Source of the DNA: Grimontia sedimenti
Lineage (GTDB): Bacteria > Pseudomonadota > Gammaproteobacteria > Enterobacterales > Vibrionaceae
Direction: 5' to 3'
Length of the DNA: 64,000 nucleotides
NCBI RefSeq assembly: GCF_011045095.1
Contig: NZ_JAALDL010000001.1
Location: forward strand, 529,923-593,922
The translations under genes were made by a program, and so were the position numbers. The notes under the pieces are model-generated. The model ran no database searches, was not told where the DNA came from, and saw only the letters and a list, made by a program, of their open reading frames with translations. Below, piece by piece: positions 54,392 through 64,000 of the stretch (its first letter is position 1; every line of letters begins with the position of its first letter).

Positions 54392-55806
54392 ATGTCGGAG
54401 CTTGCCATAGACCTGGCGCGAATTCAGTTTGCGTTCACTGTGTCTTTTCACATCATATTCCCTGCCTTTTCTATCGGGCTTGCCAGCTATATCACGGTGC
54501 TGGAAGCGCTGCACTTGAAAACCAAGCAGCATCAATACCTTGAGCTTTCAAAGTACTGGACGAAAATTTTTGCTGTGACGTTTGGTATGGGTGTAGTGAG
54601 CGGTATCGTCATGAGTTACCAGTTCGGCACGAACTGGGGTGTCTTCTCCGACAAAACCGGCCCAGTGCTCGGGCCTTTGATGGGTTATGAAGTGCTTACC
54701 GCGTTTTTCCTCGAAGCGGGTTTCCTCGGCATCATGCTTTTCGGTCGCGAGCGAGTCGGTCCTAAACTTCATTTCCTGGCCGTTGCAGTCGTCGCATTTG
54801 GCACTTTACTATCCGCCACTTGGATACTGTCAGTAAACAGTTGGATGCAAACACCTGCAGGGTTTGATTTCAATGACAAAGGCCAATTTATCGTCACGGA
54901 CTGGTTTGAAGTCGTGTTCAATCCGTCCTTCCCGTACCGCCTGGTTCACATGGTCATTGCTGCGTATCTGACAACGGCCTTTATGGTTGCAGGTGTCGGT
55001 GCTTGGCATTTACTGCGCGCGCTCACAATGAGCTGGGCCGGATAAGCCTTTCGATGGGCATGTGGATGGCGGTTTTGGTTACACCAATTCAAATTGTGGC
55101 CGGTGACCTTCATGGGCTTAACACGTTGGAACACCAGCCTATGAAAGTAGCGGCGATGGAAGGACACTTCGAAACCCAAAAAGGTGCGCCGCTTATCCTG
55201 TTTGGTATTCCAAATGAAGAGACCGAAACGGTTGACTACAAAGTTGAAATTCCAAAATTGGGTAGCATTATTCTTACCCATTCCATTGATGGCGAGATCA
55301 AAGGTCTTAAGTCGGTTCCGCCTGAAGAAAGGCCGCCTGTTGCTACTGTGTTCTGGAGTTTCCGAATTATGGTGGCTATTGGTTTTTTAATGCTGGGAAT
55401 GGGGTTGGTGTCCCTGTGGCTACGTTACAAGAAAACCTTGTATGAAACGGCTTGGTTCCTAAGGACCTGCGTATATGCCGCGCCTTGTGGCTTTTTGGCG
55501 ATATTGGCGGGATGGGTGACTACCGAAGTAGGGCGTCAGCCATACACGGTATACGGATTACTCCGAACCTCAGAATCCGTGTCGCCGATTGATGCCAGTG
55601 CGGTCGGTGCTTCGCTCGCCGTGTTCGTGGTGGTCTATTTCGTGATATTTGGTGCGGGTATCTACTACTTACTGAAACTGATGAGAAAATCGCCGACCAA
55701 GTACGAGCAGGATTTGGACGGGCGCATTGTTACCCGACTTTCACATGGTAACTCAACCAAAGATCTTACTGTGAATCCAGAGCCCGCTTCAGGTAAGGAG
55801 TCATAA
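54392..55806 (+). pseudogene. cioA: Subunit I of CIO-type bd oxidase, frameshifted
   Basis: The gene encodes a short-Q-loop cytochrome bd-type quinol oxidase subunit I (CioA-like). The first frame (from ATG 54392, GGAG upstream) covers HIIFPAFSIGLASYIT and MSYQFGTNWG to AGVGAWHLLR. It then breaks. The second frame resumes with AHNELGRISLSMGMWMAV and carries GDLHGLNTLEHQPMK and [13 protein letters not shown] to the TAA at 55806. An extra GC in the run GCGCGCGC (55015-55022) explains the shift; removing it restores LLRAHNEL. Heme-ligand regions are present on both sides. Confidence 0.85.
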
Positions 55807-56804
55807 TGGATTACGCACTTATCTGGGCGGTGATAATCGCTTTTGCCGTATTCGCTTATGTCATTCTTGATGGCTTCGACCTTGGTGTTGGCATACTTTT
55901 CCCCTCGTTAAATGACGACGAGAAAGATGCCGCGATGAACTCCATCGCACCTATTTGGGATGGTAATGAAACTTGGCTGGTATTGGGTGGGGGAGGACTG
56001 TTTGCGGTCTTCCCTTTGGCGTATGCCATCATCATGCCTGCTGTCTACGCACCCATTATTGCAATGCTGATTGGTCTGATATTTCGTGGTGTTGCGTTTG
56101 AGTATCGCTATCGTACCAAAAAGGGTCGTTACCTATGGGACTGGTCTTTCGCGGGTGGCTCGATGGTGGCAACCTTTTCCCAAGGGATGATCCTCGGCAC
56201 CCTGTTGCAAGGAATTGAAGTTGCCGATAGACAATACGCAGGGGGCTGGTTTGACTGGCTGACGCCTTTTTCCCTCTTCTGTGGTCTTGCAGTAACCGCA
56301 GGATATACCTTGCTCGGTGGCTGCTGGCTGCTAATTAAGACTTCCGGGAGTATCGAAGAAAAACTCTTTCCAAAGTGCAAAAAACTCACCTTCTTGTTCC
56401 TCGGAGCCATTGGTGTGGTGAGTGTTTGGCTTCCGTTTATCTCCAGCGATATCGCCGCGAGATGGTTTACTTTCCCGAATGCTGCGGGCTTTTTCCTTAT
56501 TCCGGCCATTTCAGCGTTCGCGGCTTACCAACTCTGGCACTCCTTGAGTTTGCGTCGCGCTGGAGCAGCGTACTGCTGGACACTCATGATATATCTGATG
56601 GCATTTGCCGGTTTTGCCATCAGCATATTCCCTTACATGGTGCCTAGAGCAGTGACCCTTTGGGATGCGGCTGCACCAGACAATAGCCTTGCATTCCTGT
56701 TCGCTGGCGCTGTGGTTTTGCTGCCAATCATCATCATTTATTCGGCATATTCCTACTGGGTGTTCCGCGGGAAGGTCAGAGCTGACGAGGGGTATCATGA
56801 ATAA
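55806..56804 (+). CDS. cioB: Subunit II of CIO-type bd oxidase
   Basis: This 332-aa membrane subunit pairs with CioA in the cyanide-insensitive-type quinol oxidase. It has about eight helices and the family opening YVILDGFDLGVGILFP, the WDGNETWLVLGGGG loop and ends with KVRADEGYHE. The ATG overlaps the cioA stop by one base, so it depends on translation through cioA, which is frameshifted here. The next small gene overlaps its end by 8 nt. cioB itself looks intact. Confidence 0.92.
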   Translation: MDYALIWAVIIAFAVFAYVILDGFDLGVGILFPSLNDDEKDAAMNSIAPIWDGNETWLVLGGGGLFAVFPLAYAIIMPAVYAPIIAMLIGLIFRGVAFEYRYRTKKGRYLWDWSFAGGSMVATFSQGMILGTLLQGIEVADRQYAGGWFDWLTPFSLFCGLAVTAGYTLLGGCWLLIKTSGSIEEKLFPKCKKLTFLFLGAIGVVSVWLPFISSDIAARWFTFPNAAGFFLIPAISAFAAYQLWHSLSLRRAGAAYCWTLMIYLMAFAGFAISIFPYMVPRAVTLWDAAAPDNSLAFLFAGAVVLLPIIIIYSAYSYWVFRGKVRADEGYHE

Positions 56805-56916
56805 ACAGGGCAAAGCGTTTGCGTGGTTTGTCGGCCTTTGGCTAGCGGGTGTGCTAGCAGTGACGGCACTTGCCTATTTCATTCGTTACACGATGCAGTG
56901 GGTCGGATTAGTCTGA
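56797..56916 (+). CDS. DUF2474-type small subunit of the CIO oxidase
   Basis: A 39-aa single-helix protein (FAWFVGLWLAGVLAVTALAYFI) overlapping the cioB end. Small DUF2474 proteins accompany CIO oxidases as CydX-like subunits. Start MNKQGK at 56797 with GGGG upstream. Fit is by position and helix pattern. Confidence 0.75.
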   Translation: MNKQGKAFAWFVGLWLAGVLAVTALAYFIRYTMQWVGLV

Positions 56917-57018
56917 TCGCATAGCCATTTCAATTACACGCTCGGCTTTAAAACTGGATATCTATCCAGTTGTTCATTATCCTAACCACAATTATTAGCA
57001 ACAATTTGAGTTTTGATT

Positions 57019-57648
57019 GTGATTGGCCGATTACGCGGAATTTTGCTTGAAAAGCAACCCCCTGAAATCCTGCTGGAAGTTAATGGCGTGGGTTACGAAG
57101 TCAGTATGCCTATGAGCTGCTTCTATGAATTGCCAGAAGTGGGTGAAGAAGCGATTGTTTACACTCACTTCGTCGTACGTGAAGACGCGCAACTCCTCTA
57201 TGGGTTTAACACCACCATCGAACGTGCTTTATTCCGCGAAGTCATCAAAGCCAATGGCGTCGGTCCTAAATTGGGTCTGGCGATTCTTTCCGGTATGACG
57301 GCAACTCAATTTGTCGACAGCGTAGAACGTGAAGATGTCTCAACGCTGGTGAAAATCCCTGGCGTAGGTAAGAAAACCGCAGAGCGTTTGGTGATCGAAA
57401 TGCGTGATCGCCTGAAAAACTGGCATGCCTTCGACCTGTTTACCCCACATGCCGATGCAGCGGCCCGCCGTGCGGCAAGCAATGAAACCGTCGTTGCTGC
57501 ATCGAATGATCCGAAAGATGAAGCGATAAGTGCGCTTATCGCGCTGGGCTACAAAGCTGCACAGGCTGAGAAAGTGGTCAAGCAAGTGGCCGTTGATGGC
57601 ATGAAGAGCGAGGCGATCATCCGTGATGCGCTGCGTTCAATGGTCTAA
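57019..57648 (+). CDS. ruvA: Holliday-junction branch-migration protein RuvA
   Basis: RuvA binds four-way junctions and loads RuvB. The 209-aa protein starts at GTG 57019, giving the usual MIGRLRG; two codons upstream in frame is a TTG. It has the HhH motifs [12 protein letters not shown] and [12 protein letters not shown], and the C-terminal RuvB-binding domain. It is 14 nt before ruvB. It is separated from ruvC by about 7 kb. Confidence 0.96.
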   Translation: MIGRLRGILLEKQPPEILLEVNGVGYEVSMPMSCFYELPEVGEEAIVYTHFVVREDAQLLYGFNTTIERALFREVIKANGVGPKLGLAILSGMTATQFVDSVEREDVSTLVKIPGVGKKTAERLVIEMRDRLKNWHAFDLFTPHADAAARRAASNETVVAASNDPKDEAISALIALGYKAAQAEKVVKQVAVDGMKSEAIIRDALRSMV

Positions 57649-57662
57649 TAGGGTGATTTGGA

Positions 57663-58670
57663 ATGATTGAAGCTGATCGACTGATGGGCACGGTACCCCC
57701 GAGCCGCGAAGACGACGTCATTGACCGCGCTATTCGCCCAAAGATGCTGTCGGATTATCAAGGTCAGGATCACGTCCGTGATCAGATGGAAATCTTTATT
57801 CATGCGGCGCGTAAACGTGAAGAAGCCCTCGACCATTTGCTGATCTTTGGGCCTCCAGGTCTGGGTAAAACCACGTTGGCAAATATTGTTGCTAACGAGA
57901 TGGAAGTGAATATCCGCACGACTTCCGGGCCTGTCCTTGAAAAAGCAGGTGATTTGGCGGCGCTTCTGACCAATCTTGAGCCAAACGATGTGCTTTTCAT
58001 TGATGAAATTCACCGCTTGAGTCCGGTGGTGGAAGAAGTGTTGTATCCAGCGATGGAAGACTACCAACTGGATATCATGATTGGTGAAGGCCCGGCTGCG
58101 CGTTCTATCAAGATTGACTTGCCACCATTTACGCTAGTGGGCGCAACGACACGTGCTGGCTCATTGACCTCGCCACTGCGTGACCGCTTCGGCATTACTC
58201 AGCGCCTTGAGTACTACAACATTGCCGACCTCAAAGGGATCGTTCAACGCAGCGCGAATTGCCTGAATCTGGATATGGATGAAGAAGGTGCATTTGAAAT
58301 CGCGAGACGTGCCCGCGGTACACCGCGTATTGCGAACCGTCTGCTTCGCCGTGTTCGCGACTATGCCGAGGTTAAAGCTGATGGTCGTATCAATGCGGAT
58401 GTGGCATCAAAAGCGTTGGACATGTTGGATGTAGATAACCAAGGTTTCGATTACATGGACAGAAAGCTTCTCACTGCAATTATCGAGAAGTTTGACGGCG
58501 GTCCGGTTGGTTTGGATAACCTTGCCGCGGCAATTGGTGAAGCCAAAGACACAATCGAAGATGTGTTAGAGCCTTATCTTATCCAACAAGGCTACTTGCA
58601 GCGCACCCCAAGAGGGCGTATTGCAAGTCAGCGAGCATATCTTCATTTTGGATTTGATATGCCTGAGTGA
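57663..58670 (+). CDS. ruvB: Holliday-junction helicase RuvB
   Basis: RuvB is the AAA+ motor of branch migration. The 335-aa protein shows Walker [11 protein letters not shown], Walker [10 protein letters not shown], the sensor [16 protein letters not shown] with the arginine finger and the C-terminal winged helix ending in [15 protein letters not shown]. Length is standard. It is followed by a terminator, then the cyd promoter region. Confidence 0.97.
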   Translation: MIEADRLMGTVPPSREDDVIDRAIRPKMLSDYQGQDHVRDQMEIFIHAARKREEALDHLLIFGPPGLGKTTLANIVANEMEVNIRTTSGPVLEKAGDLAALLTNLEPNDVLFIDEIHRLSPVVEEVLYPAMEDYQLDIMIGEGPAARSIKIDLPPFTLVGATTRAGSLTSPLRDRFGITQRLEYYNIADLKGIVQRSANCLNLDMDEEGAFEIARRARGTPRIANRLLRRVRDYAEVKADGRINADVASKALDMLDVDNQGFDYMDRKLLTAIIEKFDGGPVGLDNLAAAIGEAKDTIEDVLEPYLIQQGYLQRTPRGRIASQRAYLHFGFDMPE

Positions 58671-58696
58671 GCAAGCACCACTATCTTCCTCTTTTC

Positions 58697-58730
58697 AAAG
58701 GCTGGCCTAGTGTCAGCCTTTGCTATTTTT
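58697..58730 (+). terminator. Terminator after ruvB
   Basis: AAAGGCTG / CAGCCTTT hairpin with a 9-nt loop and T-rich tail. Confidence 0.8.
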
Positions 58731-58861
58731 CCTCCCTGAACAATACTTCTAGTGCAAATGTCGCGTGCTAGAAGATTTCAATATCTGCCAACGTCTAATT
58801 TGGGTTTTGTTTTGATCTGGATCTTGAATTCAAACGATTTAAACGCCCGGAGTTGATTAAT

Positions 58862-58875
58862 TTGACAGCAGTCAA
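58862..58875. promoter_or_regulatory. Possible FNR site upstream of cydA
   Basis: TTGACAGCAGTCAA, a perfect palindrome with the FNR layout TTGAT-N4-ATCAA (one change in each half), 254 bp before cydA. Confidence 0.45.
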
Positions 58876-59128
58876 TGTGAGATCGCTCCAAAGGCTTTGA
58901 AGCTCGTCCCCAGAATGTTTAGTATTAGCTGGCACTATATTAGGAGATGCTTAACAAAATCCTAACCAGTGCGGCACATTCGTGCAACATAAAGAGGGAT
59001 GGCTGTTTACACAGTCCCCGTAAGGAAGCTCAGTTAAGCGCGAGCTGTATGGCTCGCAGGTGATTAAGCATTTACTTAACGATACGTAAGTGTCGTGCGT
59101 CAGTCAGCCTGACGATGAAGGAGTTACT

Positions 59129-60715
59129 ATGTTAACTGATATTGTTGATCTGTCGCGGTTACAGTTTGCACTGACTGCGATGTATCACTTCTTGTTTGTC
59201 CCACTGACTCTGGGTATGGCATTCCTGCTAGCCATCATGGAGTCGTTGTATGTGATGACCGATAAGCAGATCTACAAGGACATGACCAAGTTCTGGGGTA
59301 AGCTGTTTGGTATTAACTTCGCGTTGGGCGTCGCTACCGGCCTCACCATGGAGTTCCAGTTTGGTACTAACTGGGCATACTATTCTCACTATGTCGGCGA
59401 TATTTTCGGTGCCCCTCTGGCGATCGAAGCGCTGATGGCCTTCTTCCTGGAATCTACCCTTGTCGGTATGTTCTTCTTCGGTTGGGACCGTCTCTCCAAG
59501 CGCCAACACCTTACTGTCACTTGGCTGACCGCCATTGGCTCCAACTTTTCTGCGCTTTGGATTCTCGTCGCTAACGGCTGGATGCAAAATCCTGTGGGTG
59601 CAGAGTTCAACTTCGAAAGCATGCGAATGGAAATGGTGAGCTTTGCTGAAGTTGTACTTAACCCGGTTGCGCAGGTGAAATTTGTTCACACTGTTGCTGC
59701 AGGTTACACCACAGGTGCTATGTTCGTTCTGGGTATCAGTGCTTACTACCTGCTGAAAGGTCGTGACGTTGCGTTTGCTCGTCGCTCTTTCGCGATTGCT
59801 GCTTCATTTGGTATGGCGGGCATTCTGTCTACTATCGTACTGGGTGACGAATCTGGCTATGAGTTGGGCGACGTTCAGAAAGTCAAACTGGCCGCCATCG
59901 AAGCAGAATGGCACACAGAGCCAGCACCAGCTGCTTTCACCGTATTTGGTTTCCCTAACCAAGAGACCATGGAAACCGATTACGCGATTAAAATCCCATA
60001 CGTGATGGGTATCATCGCGACACGTTCTTTCGACAAGCAAGTAACGGGTCTACATGACATCGTTGATGAGCACGAAGCACGTATCCGTAACGGTATGATT
60101 GCTTACGGTTTGCTTGAGAAACTGCGTGCAGGTGAAAGAACACCTGAAAACCTGGCTGCGTTTGATGACGTGAAGAAAGACCTAGGTTTTGGTCTCCTGC
60201 TAAAACAACAAACACCAAACGTTGTTGATGCGACAGAAGCACAAATCAAACAAGCGGCAAAAGACTCTATTCCTCAGGTAGCACCGCTATTCTGGAGCTT
60301 CCGCATCATGGTAGCGTGTGGCTTCGCCATGCTGTTCATCTTCGGTATGGCGTTCTACCAGACTTGTCGCCAGAAAATCGATGAAAAACCATGGCTTCTA
60401 AAACTGGCTCTGTTTGGTATTCCATTGCCGTGGATTGCCTGTGAAGCAGGTTGGTTCGTTGCTGAGTATGGTCGTCAGCCTTGGGCGGTGGGTGAAATTC
60501 TGCCAGTGCACATGGCAGCATCTAATCTTCCTGCGTCAGAAATCATCACTTCACTGGTTGCGATCGTTGCACTGTACACAGTGTTCTTGATTGCTGAAGT
60601 GTACCTGATGGTTAAATTCGCGCGCTTAGGCCCTAGCAGCCTAAAAACAGGCCGTTATCACTTTGAAAAGCTAAAGAGCCCGGAAACGGATCTTGCGCGT
60701 CAAGTTGAAGCATAA
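59129..60715 (+). CDS. cydA: Cytochrome bd-I quinol oxidase subunit I
   Basis: CydA holds hemes b558, b595 and d of the bd quinol oxidase, which reduces oxygen at low tension. The 528-aa protein has the long Q-loop of enteric type and motifs [19 protein letters not shown] (heme-ligand His), [13 protein letters not shown] and [18 protein letters not shown]. The ATG at 59129 has GAAGGAG upstream. It is 14 nt before cydB. Unlike the CIO copy upstream it is intact. Confidence 0.97.
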   Translation: MLTDIVDLSRLQFALTAMYHFLFVPLTLGMAFLLAIMESLYVMTDKQIYKDMTKFWGKLFGINFALGVATGLTMEFQFGTNWAYYSHYVGDIFGAPLAIEALMAFFLESTLVGMFFFGWDRLSKRQHLTVTWLTAIGSNFSALWILVANGWMQNPVGAEFNFESMRMEMVSFAEVVLNPVAQVKFVHTVAAGYTTGAMFVLGISAYYLLKGRDVAFARRSFAIAASFGMAGILSTIVLGDESGYELGDVQKVKLAAIEAEWHTEPAPAAFTVFGFPNQETMETDYAIKIPYVMGIIATRSFDKQVTGLHDIVDEHEARIRNGMIAYGLLEKLRAGERTPENLAAFDDVKKDLGFGLLLKQQTPNVVDATEAQIKQAAKDSIPQVAPLFWSFRIMVACGFAMLFIFGMAFYQTCRQKIDEKPWLLKLALFGIPLPWIACEAGWFVAEYGRQPWAVGEILPVHMAASNLPASEIITSLVAIVALYTVFLIAEVYLMVKFARLGPSSLKTGRYHFEKLKSPETDLARQVEA

Positions 60716-60729
60716 GGAGAGCGTGAGAC

Positions 60730-61866
60730 ATGTTTGAATACGAGATTCTACGTCTGATCTGGTGGGCACTGATTGGTGTTCTGCTGATCGGCTTCGCGAT
60801 TACCGATGGCTTTGATATGGGTGTCGGCGCGTTGGTGCCAGTTATTGGTAAAACCGATAACGAGCGTCGCGTAATGATTAACTCCATTGCGCCTCATTGG
60901 GATGGTAACCAAGTTTGGTTGATCACCGCTGGTGGTGCGCTGTTCGCAGCGTGGCCGTTGGTCTATGCAGTGTCGTTCTCAGGTTTCTACCTGGCTATGA
61001 TTCTGACACTGGCGGCTTTGTGGTTCCGTCCTATTGGTTTTGACTACCGTTCGAAAATTGAAGACCCACGCTGGCGTAAAACCTGGGACTGGGGCATTTT
61101 TGTGGGTAGCTTCGTGCCGCCAATCATCTTTGGTGTGGCATTTGGTAACTTGCTGCAAGGGGTACCGTTTGAACTGAACGAGTTCCTGATCCCAACTTAC
61201 CGTGGTTCTTTCTTTGGCCTGCTGAATCCGTTTGCGATTCTATGTGGCTTGGTCAGCTTGTTCATGATCGTGACGCAAGGCGCGACTTACCTTCAGATGA
61301 AAACCACCGATGCGCTGCACGTCCGCGCACGTAACGTGGCGCAGATTTCTGCGATTCTGACTGCGGTATGTTTTGCACTTGCTGGCTTCTGGGCGCAAAG
61401 CATTGAAGGCTATGTGATCACCAGCGAAATCATGACCAATGCAACGTCGAACCCATTGAACAAAGAAGTGATGACCTTAACTGGTGCACTGTTCAATAAC
61501 TACGAAGCTTACCCGCTACTGTGGGCTGCACCGGCGTTGGCGGTATTTATGCCACTGTTGGTTGCTGTATGTGCGCGTTTCGAGCGTGACGGTTTTGCGT
61601 TCTTGTTCAACAGCCTTGCAATTGCGGGTGTGATTTTGACGGCAGGTTTTGCGATGTTCCCATTCGTGATGCCTTCTAGCTTGTTCCCAGATCACAGCCT
61701 AACAATGTGGGATGCGACGTCGAGCGAGTTGACGCTGAACATTATGACGGGCGTAGCGATTGTGATGGTGCCAATCATCCTGTCTTACACCGCATGGTGT
61801 TACTACAAGATGTTCGGCCGTCTTGATGACAAGTTCATCGAAGAAAACAAAACCTCACTGTACTAA
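60730..61866 (+). CDS. cydB: Cytochrome bd-I quinol oxidase subunit II
   Basis: CydB is the second large membrane subunit of the bd oxidase. The 378-aa protein has the family opening GFAITDGFDMGVGALVPV, the WDGNQVWLITAGGALFAAWP loop and nine-helix profile to FVMPSSLFPDHSLTMWDATSS. It follows cydA by 14 nt. The small cydX and ybgE genes follow directly. Confidence 0.97.
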   Translation: MFEYEILRLIWWALIGVLLIGFAITDGFDMGVGALVPVIGKTDNERRVMINSIAPHWDGNQVWLITAGGALFAAWPLVYAVSFSGFYLAMILTLAALWFRPIGFDYRSKIEDPRWRKTWDWGIFVGSFVPPIIFGVAFGNLLQGVPFELNEFLIPTYRGSFFGLLNPFAILCGLVSLFMIVTQGATYLQMKTTDALHVRARNVAQISAILTAVCFALAGFWAQSIEGYVITSEIMTNATSNPLNKEVMTLTGALFNNYEAYPLLWAAPALAVFMPLLVAVCARFERDGFAFLFNSLAIAGVILTAGFAMFPFVMPSSLFPDHSLTMWDATSSELTLNIMTGVAIVMVPIILSYTAWCYYKMFGRLDDKFIEENKTSLY

Positions 61867-61881
61867 GAGAAGGAGTTAACC

Positions 61882-61992
61882 ATGTGGTATTTCGCTTGGA
61901 TTCTGGGTGTATTGCTGGCGTGCTCGTTCGGTATTATCAATGCGCTTTGGTTAGAACACACTGAAGCCATGGATCGTGACAGTGAAGAATAA
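61882..61992 (+). CDS. cydX: Cytochrome bd-I small subunit CydX
   Basis: This 36-aa single-helix protein, MWYFAWILGVLLACSFGI at its N terminus followed by NALWLEH, is the classic CydX that stabilises the hemes of the bd oxidase. AGGAG lies 7-8 nt before the ATG. It lies 15 nt after cydB and overlaps ybgE by 11 nt. Confidence 0.93.
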   Translation: MWYFAWILGVLLACSFGIINALWLEHTEAMDRDSEE

Positions 61993-62287
61993 GTTCACGA
62001 CTATGCTAGACGGTCTGCATGACCGTCTTCATATCCGTGTGCTCATGCTGTTATCGCTGGCAATGGCGCTAACATGCGGCGGGTTAGTCATGTGGGATCC
62101 TCAGACTTTCGCAGATAAGATTGGGGGCTTCACTGTTGCCAACGGTCCTGCACTGATTTGGGCAACCTGTACCGGAATGATCCACGGTATGGCGTTCAAA
62201 CCACGATTCTGGCTTTGGCAGCTCGTTTTCTTTCCACCGTTTGCGTGGGTAGTGATGAGTTTTGTGCTTGTAAAAGCATTTCTTTGA
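61982..62287 (+). CDS. ybgE: Cyd operon protein YbgE
   Basis: This 101-aa membrane protein has about three hydrophobic segments (VLMLLSLAMALTCGG; ALIWATCTGMIHGMAF; WQLVFFPPFAWVVMSFVL). YbgE is part of the cyd operon in enteric and vibrio genomes, with an uncertain part in oxidase assembly. Several GTG/ATG starts overlap cydX; GTG at 61982 is used, 61976 is also possible. It is closed by a terminator. Confidence 0.85.
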   Translation: MKNKFTTMLDGLHDRLHIRVLMLLSLAMALTCGGLVMWDPQTFADKIGGFTVANGPALIWATCTGMIHGMAFKPRFWLWQLVFFPPFAWVVMSFVLVKAFL

Positions 62288-62314
62288 CATCCCGTTGTAA
62301 CACTCTGTTACCGA

Positions 62315-62347
62315 CAGCCCGGCTTAAAACAGCTGGGCTGTTTTATT
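62315..62347 (+). terminator. Terminator after ybgE
   Basis: A 10-bp stem (CAGCCCGGCT / AGCTGGGCTG) with a TAAAAC loop and T-rich tail. Confidence 0.86.
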
Positions 62348-62453
62348 TTGCGCCATTCGTGACCAGCCTCGTCGCTTGGTGCTTTTATTACACTGAGTAA
62401 GTCAGTTATAGTATTTCGCTAAACCTTACTATGGATTTCAGGTAATTATCAGG

Positions 62454-62867
62454 ATGAGGAGTCTCCATCCGTTCTGCTGGCCTGTTCGCATCTACTACGA
62501 AGACACCGATACTGGTGGGATCGTCTATCATGCGAACTACCTCAAATACTTCGAGCGTGCGAGAACAGAACTTCTGCGCAGCATTGGTGTCCATCAACAT
62601 ACGTTATTTGAAGAACATACGGCGTTTGTCGTACGTCATATGGACATCGATTTCCTCAAAGGCGCAAGGCTTGACGAAGAACTTACCGTTCAAACAACGG
62701 TACCTGAAGTTCGTCGGGCGACCCTCACATTCTGTCAAGATTTGGTGAATTCAGAAGGCGATGTGTTGTGTCGTGCCACCGTTAAGGTAGCCTGTGTCGA
62801 TTCTGAGAAAATGAAGCCGAAATCCATCCCTAAATCGATTCAATCGGAGATTTTAAGTGAGCGCTGA
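62454..62867 (+). CDS. ybgC: Acyl-CoA thioesterase YbgC
   Basis: YbgC is a 4-hydroxybenzoyl-CoA thioesterase-type hotdog protein linked to the Tol-Pal system. The 137-aa protein has the catalytic motif [20 protein letters not shown], with the catalytic aspartate, and the typical end. It is the first gene of the tol cluster, overlapping tolQ by 11 nt. Confidence 0.94.
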   Translation: MRSLHPFCWPVRIYYEDTDTGGIVYHANYLKYFERARTELLRSIGVHQHTLFEEHTAFVVRHMDIDFLKGARLDEELTVQTTVPEVRRATLTFCQDLVNSEGDVLCRATVKVACVDSEKMKPKSIPKSIQSEILSER

Positions 62868-63543
62868 ACTTTCAATTCTTGATCTGTTCTTGCAGGCGAG
62901 TCTGCTGGTTAAAGCAGTCATGTTGGTTCTGCTGGGCATGTCTGTCGTGTCTTGGGCAATGATCATTAAGCGTTCGCAGGTGCTTTCAGAAGCGTCATCG
63001 AAAGCGGAGCGTTTTGAAGACAGATTCTGGTCCGGGATGGACTTGTCTCAACTGTTTCAGGAAGTGCAGGCTCGCAAAGACAACCTGTCAGGCAGTGAGC
63101 AAATCTTCTACTCTGGCTTTAAAGAATTTGCCCGTCTTCACCGTAGCAACGGCAAAGTGCCGGAAGCGGTGATGGAAGGCACCTCCCGTGCCATGCGCGT
63201 ATCTCTCTCTAAAGAAGTGGAATCGTTGGAAACCAATCTGCCATTCCTTGCAACGGTCGGTTCAATCACGCCATACATCGGCCTCTTTGGTACGGTTTGG
63301 GGCATCATGCACGCATTTATCGCGCTGGGCGCGGTTAAGCAAGCGACCCTTGCCATGGTTGCACCGGGTATCGCGGAAGCACTTGTTGCAACTGCAATGG
63401 GTCTGTTTGCTGCTATCCCAGCGGTGATGGCGTACAACCGATTTACTGCGAAAGTGGGCAAGCTTGAGAACAACTACATCAACTTCATGGAAGAGTTTTC
63501 GAGCATTCTTCACCGTCAGGCGTTTGCTTCACCGAAGGAGTAA
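62857..63543 (+). CDS. tolQ: Tol-Pal system protein TolQ
   Basis: TolQ, with TolR, makes the proton-driven motor of the Tol-Pal envelope complex. The 228-aa protein starts at a GTG with GGAG seven bases upstream, has a first helix near the N terminus and two more at about residues 125-185, with [19 protein letters not shown], the MotA/TolQ/ExbB core. It is followed 3 nt later by tolR. Confidence 0.96.
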   Translation: MSAELSILDLFLQASLLVKAVMLVLLGMSVVSWAMIIKRSQVLSEASSKAERFEDRFWSGMDLSQLFQEVQARKDNLSGSEQIFYSGFKEFARLHRSNGKVPEAVMEGTSRAMRVSLSKEVESLETNLPFLATVGSITPYIGLFGTVWGIMHAFIALGAVKQATLAMVAPGIAEALVATAMGLFAAIPAVMAYNRFTAKVGKLENNYINFMEEFSSILHRQAFASPKE

Positions 63544-63546
63544 TGT

Positions 63547-63993
63547 ATGCCTTACCAGCGTAAACGGCGGAAAATGAACGCCGAAATCAACGTGGTGCCA
63601 TACATTGACGTGATGTTGGTACTCTTGATTATTTTCATGGTGACAGCGCCTTTCGTGACGCAGGGTGTGGATGTGGATCTTCCACAAACATCGAATGCTA
63701 AAACGGCAGCGGAGCTTGCAAAAGAAGAAGACAGCGGCGCGTTTATTATTGTAGAAGTTGATCTGAACGGCGGTTTGGGACTTTCCGTGAATAACGGAGA
63801 CATGCAACGCGGTCTGTCACTTCAGGATCTACTTATCCGCGTGAAGGCAGAGCTAGAAATTAACCCTAAATCACCTGTGCTTGTCGGTGGTGATGGACGC
63901 GTGCCGTATTCAGAAATCATTCTCACCTTGGATGCATTGAACCAAGCTGGGGTTTCATCAGTCGGCTTGATGACGGAACCGCTTGATTCATGA
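63547..63993 (+). CDS. tolR: Tol-Pal system protein TolR
   Basis: TolR is the ExbD-like partner of TolQ. The 148-aa protein has one helix near residues 18-38 with [19 protein letters not shown], including the proton-carrying aspartate, and a periplasmic domain with [17 protein letters not shown]. It ends in the window at 63993, overlapping a likely tolA start. Confidence 0.96.
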   Translation: MPYQRKRRKMNAEINVVPYIDVMLVLLIIFMVTAPFVTQGVDVDLPQTSNAKTAAELAKEEDSGAFIIVEVDLNGGLGLSVNNGDMQRGLSLQDLLIRVKAELEINPKSPVLVGGDGRVPYSEIILTLDALNQAGVSSVGLMTEPLDS

Positions 63994-64000
63994 GAGATGG
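63990..64000 (+). CDS. tolA: Likely first codons of tolA (partial)
   Basis: An ATG at 63990 overlaps the tolR stop (ATGA) and begins MRD..., where tolA is expected in the tolQRAB-pal order. Only 11 bases are inside the window. Confidence 0.4.

Larger units (their letters stand above)
58671..59128. other. Intergenic region ruvB / cydA
   Basis: 458 nt. It holds the ruvB terminator (58697-58730) and a possible FNR/CRP-family palindrome TTGAC-AGCA-GTCAA (58862-58875). ArcA-type motifs may exist but cannot be defended by eye. Confidence 0.5.

Overview
The window reads as chromosomal DNA of a Vibrionaceae-type gammaproteobacterium. Evidence: the aspS-yebC-ruvC ... ruvAB-cydABX-ybgE-ybgC-tolQR backbone, cmoA/cmoB, phhAB, a KdgR-type IclR regulator, and a gene-cassette array whose attC sites resemble the long Vibrio (VCR/VPR-like) type. 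I would guess a Grimontia/Enterovibrio/Photobacterium-like genus, but that is inference only. No rRNA, tRNA or CRISPR was seen.

Layout. 1-10.8 kb: one minus-strand nitrogen-scavenging operon, urtABCDE (urea ABC importer) followed by ureDABCEFG (urease and nickel chaperones). A His-rich 63-aa membrane protein sits between ureE and ureF. A good sigma54 promoter and an NtrC-like enhancer precede urtA. 11-15.1 kb: a DUF4174 protein, phhAB (phenylalanine hydroxylase), a lone EAL phosphodiesterase and a YlqF-type GTPase. 15.3-24.05 kb: a cassette array of 12 recognisable attC sites with about 13 cassettes, all in one orientation and with no integrase in the window (CALIN-like). It carries possible defence genes (TIR protein plus an overlapping partner, FRG protein, DUF6602, a putative PD-(D/E)XK nuclease) and several damaged genes. 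24.4-28.7 kb: AraC regulator, PTS EIIB and EIIC, KDG kinase and KDPG aldolase. 28.8-31.4 kb: b-type cytochrome, cytochrome c', a 162-bp MITE and a frameshifted PatB/MalY lyase. 31.5-34.8 kb: a RimK-like ligase / inactive transglutaminase-7TM / retropepsin-like lipoprotein operon. 35.2-37.9 kb: kdgR with a probable autoregulatory operator, then a porin with CRP- and KdgR-like sites. 37.9-39.7 kb: cmoAB.

40.0-45.4 kb: a TetR regulator and an RND/MMPL exporter operon (exporter, LolA-like protein, outer-membrane protein) separated by five near-identical 13-bp palindromes. 45.5-50 kb: yecE-like gene, second MITE copy, aspS, yebC, ruvC. 50.1-56.9 kb: a block that parts ruvC from ruvA: an AT-rich LRR lipoprotein, a small membrane protein, an ABC exporter, a DUF3012 lipoprotein and a second, CIO-type bd oxidase whose subunit I gene is frameshifted at a GC repeat. 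57-64 kb: ruvAB, canonical cydABX-ybgE, ybgC-tolQR and the first bases of a likely tolA.

The main functional themes are urea-nitrogen acquisition under probable Ntr control, ketodeoxy-sugar catabolism under KdgR/PTS control, envelope export, and respiratory bd oxidases. Several genes carry single indels (rraB-like, patB, cioA) or an in-frame stop (one cassette ORF); these may be real decay or assembly errors, and reads would decide.
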